DNA from: Candidatus Nanopelagicaceae bacterium
GTDB taxonomy: Bacteria; Actinomycetota; Actinomycetes; Nanopelagicales; Nanopelagicaceae
Assembly (NCBI GenBank): GCA_018883345.1
Contig: VEQG01000001.1
Coordinates: 1-64,000 of the forward strand
Reading direction: 5' to 3'
DNA: 64,000 nt
Positions 35,764 to 45,737 of the stretch are shown in pieces; the stretch's first letter is position 1; every line of letters begins with the position of its first letter. The notes beneath the pieces were generated by a model. It made no database searches. It was not told the origin of the DNA and saw nothing but the letters and a program-made list of their open reading frames with translations. The translations under genes and the position numbers were made by a program.

Positions 35764-36756
35764 ATGAAGAGAGTACTTTCTGGCATCCAGCCAACATCTG
35801 AATCGTTCCATTTAGGCAACTACCTAGGTGCGGTCAAACAGTGGGTGGACTTACAAAATGGCCACGAAACTTATTACTCCATCGTTGATTTGCATGCGCT
35901 AACTGGCGATGTTGATCCAAAGTTACTTCGTGCTCGCACATTGGCATCGGCGGCACAATTAATCGCCGTTGGCATCGATACCGAAAAATCTTCACTTTTC
36001 GTGCAATCTCATTTACCCGAACACAATCAACTTGGTTGGGTTATGGAATGCGTCGCTTCATTTGGAGAAGCAAGTCGCATGACTCAATTTAAGGATAAAT
36101 CTTCTAAAGGCGGCGCAGATGGAGCACGCGTAGGTCTATTTACATATCCAATGTTGCAGGCAGCTGACATCTTGCTTTATCAGGCAGATTTAGTTCCGGT
36201 TGGCGAAGATCAAAGACAACACATTGAAATTACTAGAGATTTAGCGAATAGATTTAACACTCGATATGGCCAAGTCTTTACTTTGCCTGACGCCTACATT
36301 CTCAAAGAAGGCGCAAAGATTTATGATCTTCAAGAGCCAACAAATAAGATGTCAAAATCTGCCAGCTCCGCAAGTGGTGTAATTGAATTGATGGATGCTC
36401 CTGAGATAAACACCAAGAAAATCAAGAGCGCAGTTACAGATACTGGTCGCGAAGTAATTTTTGATCTTGAAAATAAGCCAGGTATCAGTAATTTGATGAC
36501 CATTTATTCCGTAGTTACCGGAAAAACTATTGCGGCAATTCAAGATGAATTTGCTGGCAAAGGTTACGGAGATTTCAAAGGCGCGGTCGCGGAGGCGACT
36601 GTCGAGTATCTTCGTCCAATGCGAGATCGCGCTCTTGAACTATTAAAGGATGAGGGCGAATTAATTAGAATTTTGAATCACGGCGCCGAGAAAGCGCGAG
36701 TGCTAGCAAGCAAAACTCTCAAAGATTCATATAAAGCGCTCGGAATTCTGGGCTAA
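35764..36756 (+). CDS. trpS: Tryptophan--tRNA ligase
   Basis: [34 protein letters not shown]. Confidence 0.98.
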   Translation: MKRVLSGIQPTSESFHLGNYLGAVKQWVDLQNGHETYYSIVDLHALTGDVDPKLLRARTLASAAQLIAVGIDTEKSSLFVQSHLPEHNQLGWVMECVASFGEASRMTQFKDKSSKGGADGARVGLFTYPMLQAADILLYQADLVPVGEDQRQHIEITRDLANRFNTRYGQVFTLPDAYILKEGAKIYDLQEPTNKMSKSASSASGVIELMDAPEINTKKIKSAVTDTGREVIFDLENKPGISNLMTIYSVVTGKTIAAIQDEFAGKGYGDFKGAVAEATVEYLRPMRDRALELLKDEGELIRILNHGAEKARVLASKTLKDSYKALGILG

Positions 36757-36852
36757 CTTTCAACCATCACTTTAGGGTTCATTAAAAAGTAATCAAGTTG
36801 AAACCCGCCACGTTAGATATTTTTCGCATCCCCTACTAGGCTCCCGATTAAG

Positions 36853-36874
36853 AGCTACCAAGGTCTTGGTAGCT
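36853..36874. repeat. Perfect inverted repeat in the 5' leader of the nucleoside-binding lipoprotein gene
   Basis: AGCTACCAAG GT CTTGGTAGCT, 10-bp arms, 8 nt upstream of the GGGAGG SD. Confidence 0.8.
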
Positions 36875-36891
36875 AACCCATGGGAGGAAAA

Positions 36892-37944
36892 TTGAAGAAG
36901 TTCACACGTATTGTCGCAGTTGCTGCTGCAGCAACAATGGCAACCGTTGGCTTTATCGCAGCTCCATCAAACGCAGCATCAAAGGTAAAAGTTGGTATTG
37001 CGTATGACATCGGTGGCCGTGGCGATAAGTCATTTAACGACTCTGCAGCTGCAGGTCTAGATCGCGCTAAGAAGAAGTGGGGTCTTGCTTCTAAGGAAAT
37101 CACTGTTACACAGGGAACTGACTCAGAGCGTACAGACAAGCTTCGTTTGCTAGCGAAGGCTGGATACAACCCAATTATTGCAATTGGTTTCTTGTATGCA
37201 GGTCCAATTACAACTGTTTCACAGGAATTCCCAAACACACAGTTTGGAATTGTTGATGATGCATCAGTTGCAGCGCTAAACGTTACATCTATGATCTTCG
37301 CTGAAGAGCAAGGTTCATACCTTGCAGGTGTAGCCGCAGCACTTTCATCTAAGTCAGGCAAGATTGGCTATGTTGGTGGCGTTCGTATTCCACTACTTCA
37401 GAAGTTTGAAGCTGGATTCGTTGCAGGTGTTAAGGCAACTAAGAAGTCAGCAACAGTTGATGTTAAGTATGTTTCAGAGCCACCTGATTTCGGTGGATTC
37501 AATGACCCTGCAAAGATGAAAGTTATTGTTAAGGGCATGATTGATAAGGGTATCGACGTGGTTTACTCAGCAGCTGGTGGATCTGGCGCTGGTAACTTCG
37601 CAGCCGCAGCTGAATCTTCAAAGAAGGTTTGGACAATTGGTGTTGACTCAGATCAGTACCTATCTGCATCAGCAAAGGAAAAGAAGAACATGCTTACCTC
37701 AATGATTAAGCGTGTTGACGTAGCTGTTTACGACGTGATTCAGAATGCTGTTGAAGGTCGCACAGTTAACGATATCTTGGATCCAAAGGCTGGTATTTAT
37801 GGACGTCGCTACGATCTAACCAATGGTGGCGTAGGCGTTTCATATTCTGGCGGTTACATCAACAAGTACAAGGCTCAGATTGATGCAGCAGCTGCAGCAA
37901 TCAAGAGCGGCAAGATCAAGGTTCCAGCAGTTCCAGGAAAGTAA
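36892..37944 (+). CDS. BMP-family (PnrA/Bmp-like) nucleoside-binding ABC transporter protein
   Basis: VKVGIAYDIGGRGDKSFNDSAAAGLDRAKKKWG; TTG start 36892 preceded by SD GGGAGG; ATG 36880 would place the SD inside the CDS. Confidence 0.92.
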   Translation: MKKFTRIVAVAAAATMATVGFIAAPSNAASKVKVGIAYDIGGRGDKSFNDSAAAGLDRAKKKWGLASKEITVTQGTDSERTDKLRLLAKAGYNPIIAIGFLYAGPITTVSQEFPNTQFGIVDDASVAALNVTSMIFAEEQGSYLAGVAAALSSKSGKIGYVGGVRIPLLQKFEAGFVAGVKATKKSATVDVKYVSEPPDFGGFNDPAKMKVIVKGMIDKGIDVVYSAAGGSGAGNFAAAAESSKKVWTIGVDSDQYLSASAKEKKNMLTSMIKRVDVAVYDVIQNAVEGRTVNDILDPKAGIYGRRYDLTNGGVGVSYSGGYINKYKAQIDAAAAAIKSGKIKVPAVPGK

Positions 37945-37966
37945 TTTCCTCTAATTGATTGTGACC

Positions 37967-38004
37967 AAACTAGCCCGATTAGGTTTACCTAATCGGGCTA
38001 GTTT
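37967..38004 (+). terminator. Strong hairpin between binding-protein and ABC ATPase genes
   Basis: Perfect 17-bp stem AAACTAGCCCGATTAGG / CCTAATCGGGCTAGTTT, loop TTTA, followed by CTTT. Confidence 0.85.
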
Positions 38005-38059
38005 CTTTAAGATTAACGAGTAGAAACACTAAGTCTTCATAGTCGAGGAGTTCCGTAAA

Positions 38060-39562
38060 GTGTCAGTTGTCGTAGAGCTAAGACATATCTCCAAACGTTT
38101 TCCCGGTGTTGTCGCTAACAAAGATGTATCGCTAAAGGTCCAGAGCGGGTCAGTGCATGCATTAGTCGGAGAAAATGGCGCTGGTAAATCAACGGTTATG
38201 AAGATTCTTTATGGCATGCAGCGGCCAGATGGCGGCGAGATTTTGGTAAATGGCCAGCAAGTTAATTTTAAGAATCCAAATGAAGCGATTGAGGCCGGCA
38301 TTGGCATGGTTCATCAACATTTTATGTTGGCAGATAATTTCACGGTATTAGAAAATATTATTTTGGGATCTGAACCAAAGAAGAGTGGTCAGATTGATTT
38401 CAATGAAGCGCGAAATAAAATTTCCGAAATGGCTAATACTTATGGTTTAGAGATTAATCCAGATGAATTAGTTGAGAACTTAGGTGTTGGGCAACGTCAA
38501 CGCGTAGAAATTCTAAAAGTTTTATATCGCGGCGCAAGCATCTTAATTTTTGATGAACCAACTGCAGTATTAGTACCTCAAGAAGTTGATGATCTTTTTG
38601 GCGCACTTCATGGACTTCGCGAAAAAGGCATGTCGGTAATTTTTATCTCTCATAAATTAGATGAGGTGCTAAGAGTTGCCGACGAAGTTACCGTGATCCG
38701 TGCCGGTTCAACCGTGGCTGAAGTCAAGTCAAAGGATGTAACCTCTAAGCAACTTGCAGAGTTGATGGTCGGTTCCGAACTTCCAAAACCAGAAACCAAA
38801 GGAAATACCAAGCGCGAAAACATCGTCCTGGAATTAAATCAAGTAACCGTTCCATCCAAAGGTGCTCGTAATTTGCTTAGCAACATCTCATTCAAATTAC
38901 ATGCTGGCGAAGTAATTGGTATTGCTGGCGTTGAAGGAAATGGCCAATCCGAATTGACCGAAACCATATTGGGATTACTTGAATACACTGGCCAAATTTC
39001 ATTTGATGGAAAAACTATTGATACCAAGAGCGTTTCAGAGCGTCGCGATTTGGGAATCGGATTTATTCCAGAGGATCGTCATCGCCAAGCTTTAATGTTG
39101 GGTTCGCCGCTTTGGGAGAATCGAATCCTTGGCTATCAGCGTAGTAAGCCCATCTTTAATGGCTTCATTCTGGATAAAAAAGCAACGATGCAAGATACTC
39201 AAGTAATCATGCAAGAGTTCGACGTGCGCGCTCCAGGACCAAACACCTTAGCAACCGCGCTATCTGGCGGAAATCAACAGAAGTTTATTGTTGGACGCGA
39301 AATGGTTCATGCCCCAAAGCTATTGGTGGCATCTCATCCGACTCGTGGCGTGGATGTTGGCGCGCAAGGGGCGATTTGGGAAGAACTTCGAAAAGCTCGT
39401 GAAAAAGGAATGGCGATTGTATTGATCTCTGCTGATCTTGAAGAATTGATTGGCATGTCAGATCGATTGCTGGTTATGTTGCGTGGAGAGGTAACTGCGG
39501 AATTAGATCCGGCCCAAACTACTCCTGAAAAATTAGGTGCAGCAATGACGGGAGCAAAGTAA
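38060..39562 (+). CDS. Nucleoside ABC transporter ATP-binding protein (two ABC domains)
   Basis: GENGAGKSTVMKILYG; LGVGQRQRVEILKVLYRG; LSGGNQQKFIVGREM. Confidence 0.93.
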   Translation: MSVVVELRHISKRFPGVVANKDVSLKVQSGSVHALVGENGAGKSTVMKILYGMQRPDGGEILVNGQQVNFKNPNEAIEAGIGMVHQHFMLADNFTVLENIILGSEPKKSGQIDFNEARNKISEMANTYGLEINPDELVENLGVGQRQRVEILKVLYRGASILIFDEPTAVLVPQEVDDLFGALHGLREKGMSVIFISHKLDEVLRVADEVTVIRAGSTVAEVKSKDVTSKQLAELMVGSELPKPETKGNTKRENIVLELNQVTVPSKGARNLLSNISFKLHAGEVIGIAGVEGNGQSELTETILGLLEYTGQISFDGKTIDTKSVSERRDLGIGFIPEDRHRQALMLGSPLWENRILGYQRSKPIFNGFILDKKATMQDTQVIMQEFDVRAPGPNTLATALSGGNQQKFIVGREMVHAPKLLVASHPTRGVDVGAQGAIWEELRKAREKGMAIVLISADLEELIGMSDRLLVMLRGEVTAELDPAQTTPEKLGAAMTGAK

Positions 39563-40665
39563 TGAAACTTTCACCAAAGAAGATTTACCTTGCGCTATTG
39601 GCGCCAGTTTCAGCTGCAATTGCATCCATCTTGATCTCTAGCCTGGCGCTACTTGCTACCAAAAAATCTCCAGTCGAAGCTTTTAAAATGATGTGGGAGT
39701 TTGGTGCTACGACCAGTTCAGTTATCGAAACTTTAAATAGCGCAACTTCCTATTACATCGCGGCGGTGGCAATCGCAATCACTTTCCGTGCCGGCCTATT
39801 TAATATCGGTGTAGAAGGTCAATTACGTTTGGCGGCACTTTTTGCCTGCTACTTAGGCGCAATGTTTACGTTGCCGCCAATCCTGCATGTTTTAGCAATT
39901 TTCTTAATCGCGATGACTGTCGGTGGCTTGTGGGCTGCAATTGCGGGTGTACTTAAAGTTAAGCGCGGAGTTAACGAAGTTATTTCCACAATTATGCTTA
40001 ATAGCATTGCAGGTGGCTTAAGTGCATATTTATTATCAAAGCACTTCACAGTAAAAATCGAAGGTTCAAATAATTTAGCTACTAAAGAACTTCCAGCTTC
40101 AGGACAGATGCCAAATCTCTCCTTTATTACTAAGAACATGGATCAAAGCGTTACTCAAGGCCGAGGCATTTATGGGATGTTGGCCGTGGCAATTTTCATT
40201 GGTGTTGCTTTCTGGTGGGTTGTAAATCGCACGCGATTCGGTTTCGAGCTTCGCGCATCTGGCATAAATCCAATTGCAGCTCGAGTAAGTGGTGTTAATT
40301 CAAAGCGAATGATTGTGGTTGCCATGATTTCATCTGGCGCAATTGCAGGATTATCAGGATTACCTACGGTATTGGCAGAGACTCACGCATATAACTTGGG
40401 CTTCCGAGCCGGTCTTGGTTTCTCTGCAATTGCGGTAGCGCTACTAGGTCGAAATGGTGCGATCGGGATGGCATTCTCGAGTCTGCTCTTTTCATTCCTA
40501 GAAGTATCTTCAAGATCACTTGAGTTAATTGATATTGCGCCAGAGACATACTTCATTATGCAGGGCGCAATTCTCCTGAGCTCAGTTATTGCTTTCGAAG
40601 TAGTTAGTAGGTATCGCGTAAAAGTAGTCTCTAACGAGTTAGCAAAGGCGGCTGCAAATGCGTAA
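39562..40665 (+). CDS. Nucleoside ABC transporter permease
   Basis: BPD_transp_2-type: FRAGLFNIGVEGQL; ATG/TGA-type overlap with ATPase gene. Confidence 0.9.
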   Translation: MKLSPKKIYLALLAPVSAAIASILISSLALLATKKSPVEAFKMMWEFGATTSSVIETLNSATSYYIAAVAIAITFRAGLFNIGVEGQLRLAALFACYLGAMFTLPPILHVLAIFLIAMTVGGLWAAIAGVLKVKRGVNEVISTIMLNSIAGGLSAYLLSKHFTVKIEGSNNLATKELPASGQMPNLSFITKNMDQSVTQGRGIYGMLAVAIFIGVAFWWVVNRTRFGFELRASGINPIAARVSGVNSKRMIVVAMISSGAIAGLSGLPTVLAETHAYNLGFRAGLGFSAIAVALLGRNGAIGMAFSSLLFSFLEVSSRSLELIDIAPETYFIMQGAILLSSVIAFEVVSRYRVKVVSNELAKAAANA

Positions 40666-41899
40666 TCTAAGTAAAGTCTCGCGTATCTCGCTATATGCAT
40701 TTGCAATTGTTTTTTCATTATCAACTATTAAATTAATTACTGGCGCTAATGATTTAACTAGCGCCGGAACTGCTTCAGCCGCGCTTTTACTCTCAGTTCC
40801 GATTGCAATGGCTGCCCTAGGTGGTCTCTTCTCGGAACGTTCGGGCGTAGTAAATATCGGCCTTGAAGGCATGATGATTATGGGCGCATGGGGCGGCGGT
40901 TACATTGGCTCTAAACATGGACCATGGGCAGGATTAATCGCAGGTATCTTCATGGGCGCGCTTGGTGCGCTGCTACATGCAATAGCGACTGTTGGTTTTG
41001 GCGTTGATCATGTGGTCTCAGGTGTAGCGATTAATATCATCGCAGCAGGTTTGGTTCGATATATCTCGACAATTCTTTATAAAAATGGGACTTGGGTTGG
41101 ACCATCTCAGTCACCAGATATTGAAGCAATCGGAACCAACGGTCTGCCAATCTTTTCGGGCGGAACCTATTTTGGTTGGCAAAGCCCAGATTTATTTGGC
41201 GCAATTGGCGAGAAGAACTGGTTCTTCATCTCAGATGTATTTTCAATTTTACGAGGATTTACTGGTGAAGTTTCCTACGTAACTGTAATTGCAATTTCGC
41301 TAGTTCCGCTTTCATATTGGTTCCTTTGGCATACCGCTTTTGGATTAAGACTACGTAGCGCAGGAGAGGCGCCAACCGCAGCTGAATCACTTGGCGTAAA
41401 TGTTTATAAAATGAAATATGCCGGCGTTATCATCTCAGGCGGTTTTGCTGGACTTGGCGGCGCCTTCTTGGCGATTGTGGCAGCCAATCATTACCAAGAG
41501 AATCAAACTGGTGGACGTGGATATATTGGCCTTGCGGCATTGATCTTCGGAAATTGGCGCCCAGGTGGATTGATGACGGGTGCGGGACTATTTGGCTTTG
41601 CAGATGCGCTACAGCTACGTGATGCCACTGCTATCCATTCACTATTGATGTTGCTTGCCTTTGCAATGGCTATCTTCGCCTTCCTGAATTTAAAGAAGAA
41701 GAAGTTTGCAACTTCGGTAATCAGTTTGGCATTGGCAATACTTGCAATCTGGCTTTACATCACTTTCACAGAGCTGCCAGGTCAATTTGTGACAATGACG
41801 CCTTACATCGTAACTTTGTTAGTCCTTGGACTCGGAACTCAACGTTTACGTATGCCAGCAGCTGATGGAATTCCGTATCGCAAAGGCGGCGGCAAGTAA
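40658..41899 (+). CDS. Nucleoside ABC transporter permease
   Basis: LGGLFSERSGVVNIGLEGMMIMGAW; ALIFGNWRPGG. Confidence 0.9.
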   Translation: MRNLSKVSRISLYAFAIVFSLSTIKLITGANDLTSAGTASAALLLSVPIAMAALGGLFSERSGVVNIGLEGMMIMGAWGGGYIGSKHGPWAGLIAGIFMGALGALLHAIATVGFGVDHVVSGVAINIIAAGLVRYISTILYKNGTWVGPSQSPDIEAIGTNGLPIFSGGTYFGWQSPDLFGAIGEKNWFFISDVFSILRGFTGEVSYVTVIAISLVPLSYWFLWHTAFGLRLRSAGEAPTAAESLGVNVYKMKYAGVIISGGFAGLGGAFLAIVAANHYQENQTGGRGYIGLAALIFGNWRPGGLMTGAGLFGFADALQLRDATAIHSLLMLLAFAMAIFAFLNLKKKKFATSVISLALAILAIWLYITFTELPGQFVTMTPYIVTLLVLGLGTQRLRMPAADGIPYRKGGGK

Positions 41900-42285
41900 T
41901 GGATATTAATTGGGAAGAGATTCATCAGCACGCAATTGCAGCAATGAAAAAGGCTTACGCGCCATACTCTAATTTCCCAGTCGGTGTTGCCGCGCTTGTA
42001 AATGATGGACGTATTGTCGAAGGCTGTAATGTCGAAAATGCATCCTATGGCGTTGGGCTTTGCGCCGAGTGTGGTTTGGTTTCAAACCTTGCCACATCTG
42101 GTGGCGGAAAGTTAATTGCAATTGTCTGCGTTGGTGGAGATTCAAACTTCTTGGCTCCTTGTGGTCGTTGCAGACAGTTGCTTTTCGAGCATGGTGGGCC
42201 AGAGGCGCTCTTAATGACACCAGAAGGACCACAAAAAATGTCTGCGATGTTGCCATGGGCATTTGGTCCAGAAGATCTCAAGTAA
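41899..42285 (+). CDS. cdd: Cytidine deaminase
   Basis: KKAYAPYSNFPVGVAALVNDGRIVEGCNVENASYGVGLCAE; PCGRCRQLLFE. Confidence 0.97.
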   Translation: MDINWEEIHQHAIAAMKKAYAPYSNFPVGVAALVNDGRIVEGCNVENASYGVGLCAECGLVSNLATSGGGKLIAIVCVGGDSNFLAPCGRCRQLLFEHGGPEALLMTPEGPQKMSAMLPWAFGPEDLK

Positions 42286-42289
42286 ATAT

Positions 42290-43570
42290 ATGTCAGAGCG
42301 TTACACCGCACCTGAGATCATCGCACTAAAGCGAGATCGTAAAGTTCTAAACGATGACCAGATCGATTGGGTAGTTGATGCATACACCCGCGGACTAGTT
42401 GCGGACGAACAGATGTCTGCACTTGCGATGGCTATTCTCTTAAATGGCATGGAACGACACGAAATAAGTCGGTGGACCGATGCCATGATTCGAAGCGGCG
42501 AACGCATGAATTGGTCTATGTTGGATCGACCAACGGTAGATAAGCATTCAACTGGTGGAGTTGGCGACAAAATCACGCTGCCGCTAGTGCCGTTAGTTGC
42601 TTCATGTGGTGCAGCGGTTCCGCAACTTTCAGGTCGTGGACTTGGACATACTGGCGGAACTTTAGATAAGTTGGAATCAATTCCTGGCTGGAGAGCATCG
42701 TTAAGTAATGAAGAGATGCTTAAAGTTATTCAAGAAACTGGCGGAGTTATCTGCGCTGCAGGTACCGGTCTTGCACCTGCAGATAAGAAACTTTATGCGC
42801 TAAGAGATGTCACTGCCACCGTCGAAGCCATTCCATTAATCGCATCATCAATTATGAGTAAGAAAATTGCTGAAGGCACCGGCTCATTGGTACTTGATGT
42901 GAAAACTGGAAGCGGTGCGTTTATGAGCGATCCTGCTAAAGCTCGCGAATTAGCAACGGTAATGGTTGAAATTGGAAAGAGCGCTGGCGTAAATATTAAA
43001 GCGCTTATTACGGCGATGGATGTGCCGTTAGGTTTGACCGCAGGCAATGCACTTGAAGTACGTGAGTCGGTAGAAGTTCTCGCTGGTGGCGGTCCAGAAG
43101 ATGTAGTCGAATTGACTGTACTTCTAGCGCGAGAGATGCTCCAACTTGCAGGAATTTCTGGAATAGATCCAGCAGATAATCTTAAGAACGGCAAAGCAAT
43201 GGACCATTGGCGCAGAATGATAAAAGCGCAAGGTGGAGATCCAGATGCCGCGCTGCCCGTTGCAAAAGAGAAGTTAACTATTAACGCAGAACAAAGCGGC
43301 ACCCTTACCAGAATGGATGCGCTAAAAGTTGGGGTCGCTGCATGGCGATTGGGCGCGGGCCGTTCAAAGCAAGGTGAACAATTGCAACTTGGAGCCGGAA
43401 TCGAAATTCATGCTAAACCTGGCCAATCCATAACCAAAGGTGCACCAATATTTACTTTACACACCGATAAGCCTGAGCTTTTTGAGCGAGCAGAAGAATC
43501 TTTAGTGGGCGCTGTTGAATATGACTCAAATTATCAAAGATTGCCGCTGGTTTTGGAGCAAATCGGTTGA
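42290..43570 (+). CDS. deoA: Thymidine / pyrimidine-nucleoside phosphorylase
   Basis: KHSTGGVGDKITLPLVPLVASCGAAVPQLSGRGLGHTGGTLDKLESIPG; ATG 42290 preferred. Confidence 0.97.
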   Translation: MSERYTAPEIIALKRDRKVLNDDQIDWVVDAYTRGLVADEQMSALAMAILLNGMERHEISRWTDAMIRSGERMNWSMLDRPTVDKHSTGGVGDKITLPLVPLVASCGAAVPQLSGRGLGHTGGTLDKLESIPGWRASLSNEEMLKVIQETGGVICAAGTGLAPADKKLYALRDVTATVEAIPLIASSIMSKKIAEGTGSLVLDVKTGSGAFMSDPAKARELATVMVEIGKSAGVNIKALITAMDVPLGLTAGNALEVRESVEVLAGGGPEDVVELTVLLAREMLQLAGISGIDPADNLKNGKAMDHWRRMIKAQGGDPDAALPVAKEKLTINAEQSGTLTRMDALKVGVAAWRLGAGRSKQGEQLQLGAGIEIHAKPGQSITKGAPIFTLHTDKPELFERAEESLVGAVEYDSNYQRLPLVLEQIG

Positions 43571-44574
43571 AACATTTACCAAAAGTCTTACTTCACGATC
43601 ATTTAGATGGTGGTTTAAGAGCAGAGACCATCATCGAAATTGCAGATCAAATCGGCTATACAAAATTACCGACTCAAAATTCAAGTGAATTAGCAGATTG
43701 GTTTCAGGCTGCATGTGATTCAGGTTCGTTAGAGCGTTACTTAGAGACTTTTGATCACACCATCGCGGTTATGCAACGTCAAGAAGATATTGTGCGAGTT
43801 GCCAAAGAGACTGTGATTGATTTGCATAACGATGGGGTCATTTACGCTGAAGTAAGGGTTGCGCCTGAACATTTCACCAAAAAAGGTTTAACAATGGAAG
43901 ATGTCACTGAGGCGATGCTCGAAGGTTATCGACAAGGCGAAACTATTACTGGCCTAAAGGTGAATACGATTCTTTGCGGAATGCGGCAGTGGGACAAATC
44001 TCAAAAAGTCGCAGAGATTGTCGTTAAGTATCGCGAACATGGTGTAGTCGGTTTTGATATCGCGGGACCTGAAAAAGGATTTCCGCCAACGTTACAAAAA
44101 GAGACTTTTGATTATTTAAAGCGCCATGAGGTTCCTTTCACGATACACGCTGGTGAAGGGGATGGCATTGAATCTATAAATTTGGCGGTAAATTCTTGTG
44201 GCGCAAAACGTATAGGGCACGGAGTTAGAATCGCTGAAGATTTACCAAATGGAGATTTAGCAAAAGAGATACTCGATATGCAGATTCACTTGGAAATCTG
44301 TCCAACTTCAAATTTACAAACAGGTATCGCCGATACCTATGCTCATCATCCAATCAAGAAATTGTTTGATTTGGGTTTTAATGTTGGCTTAAATACGGAC
44401 AATCGGTTAATGAGCCGGACGAGTATGAGCCATGAGTTCTCTGAATGCGCCAAAGCATTTGGCTGGGGGATTCCAGAATTCAAAGAGCTGACTTTAAATG
44501 CATTGAATAACGCCTTTTTAGCTGAAAAAAGCCACTATTTTAAGGTGATTGGAGCAGGTTATGATCAACTTTAA
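43567..44574 (+). CDS. add: Adenosine deaminase
   Basis: LPKVLLHDHLDGGLR; FTIHAGEGDG; LNTDNRLMSRTSMSHEF. Confidence 0.95.
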   Translation: MKHLPKVLLHDHLDGGLRAETIIEIADQIGYTKLPTQNSSELADWFQAACDSGSLERYLETFDHTIAVMQRQEDIVRVAKETVIDLHNDGVIYAEVRVAPEHFTKKGLTMEDVTEAMLEGYRQGETITGLKVNTILCGMRQWDKSQKVAEIVVKYREHGVVGFDIAGPEKGFPPTLQKETFDYLKRHEVPFTIHAGEGDGIESINLAVNSCGAKRIGHGVRIAEDLPNGDLAKEILDMQIHLEICPTSNLQTGIADTYAHHPIKKLFDLGFNVGLNTDNRLMSRTSMSHEFSECAKAFGWGIPEFKELTLNALNNAFLAEKSHYFKVIGAGYDQL

Positions 44575-45736
44575 TGATTCTGAGTTTCTCATAAATCCAT
44601 ACCCAGAATTAGCAAAATTGAGAGCGTTCGGGAAACCAGTTTGGCATGAAGAGACGCAAATGTTTCTGGCGGCTAATTATGATGATGCGAATGCGACCTT
44701 AAGAAATAAGTCGCTAGGTAGAATTTTTAAGGCCAAAGAACCGGAAGCCGAGTGGTCAACCTTTAATTGGCTGCATGCTGATTCAATTTTGGATTCAGAA
44801 CCTCCTAAGCACACTAGATTAAGATCCCTAGTTTCTAAAGCATTTAATAAGAACATTATCGAAAGTCAGCGCGTTGTTATTAATCGAATAGTTGATGACT
44901 TGATCGGTGAAATTAGAGCCAAAAGCGACACCTGGGATCTCATTGCTGATTTCGCCGAACCACTTCCAGTAAAAGTAATTGTTGCCATGCTCGGTTTTCC
45001 TGAAGAGGAAGAGTATTTACTTCGACCTTGGTCTCAAGCCATTGTGAAAATGTATGAAGTGAATCCATCTCCTGAAGCGCAAGCTGCAGCTAAGCAAGCA
45101 GCTGCAGAATTTGCGGATTACGTTCAGAAACTTGCCGATGAACGAAAGCTCAAACCAGGTAGCGATTTAATTTCAGACTTAGTTCGTGTTGAAGAACAAG
45201 GAGAGAAGTTAAATGCGCATGAACTAGTTGCAACTTGCGTATTACTCTTAAATGCAGGTCATGAAGCTAGCGTTAATGGCTTTGGTAATGGCATGGTTGC
45301 ATTACTTGAAAGAGAAGAGCAGTTCCAAATTTTACGTAATAATCCTGATCAAGTAGCTGCAACTGCCGTTGAAGAATTCCTACGCTTTGACGCCCCACTG
45401 CATCTATTCGAAAGAACCGCTACCGCTGATACCGAAATTGGCGGGGTAGAAATTCATAAGGGTCAGAAAATCGCAGCGCTATTGGGTTCGGCTAATAGAG
45501 ATGGGAAGCATTTCAAAGAGGCTGATTTAATGGACATTACGCGTGATCCCAACCCACATATTGGCTTTGGCGCAGGAATCCACTTCTGTTTAGGTGGCCC
45601 GCTAGCCCGATTAGAGATGGGAATTGCATTACCAAAGTTGGTCAAAGCCTTTCCAAATATGCAGATTGCAAGCGAACCTATTAGACGACCAACATTTGTT
45701 TTGCGCGGTTATGAAAAGGTCGCAATCTCTTCATAA
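44561..45736 (+). CDS. Cytochrome P450
   Basis: I-helix LLLNAGHEASVNGFGNG; ExxR in ATAVEEFLRFDAP; heme ligand loop FGAGIHFCLGGPLARLE; start ATG 44561 preferred. Confidence 0.95.
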   Translation: MINFNDSEFLINPYPELAKLRAFGKPVWHEETQMFLAANYDDANATLRNKSLGRIFKAKEPEAEWSTFNWLHADSILDSEPPKHTRLRSLVSKAFNKNIIESQRVVINRIVDDLIGEIRAKSDTWDLIADFAEPLPVKVIVAMLGFPEEEEYLLRPWSQAIVKMYEVNPSPEAQAAAKQAAAEFADYVQKLADERKLKPGSDLISDLVRVEEQGEKLNAHELVATCVLLLNAGHEASVNGFGNGMVALLEREEQFQILRNNPDQVAATAVEEFLRFDAPLHLFERTATADTEIGGVEIHKGQKIAALLGSANRDGKHFKEADLMDITRDPNPHIGFGAGIHFCLGGPLARLEMGIALPKLVKAFPNMQIASEPIRRPTFVLRGYEKVAISS

Positions 45737-45737
45737 C
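45708..45737. terminator. Inverted repeat spanning overlapping 3' ends of P450 and ribokinase
   Basis: GTTATGAA ... TTCATAAC, 8-bp arms covering both stop codons. Confidence 0.45.

Noticed and set aside
42793-43302. 169-aa ORF on the minus strand within deoA
   Set aside because: Antisense shadow ORF with low-complexity Ser/Ala/Pro-rich product inside a well-supported phosphorylase gene.
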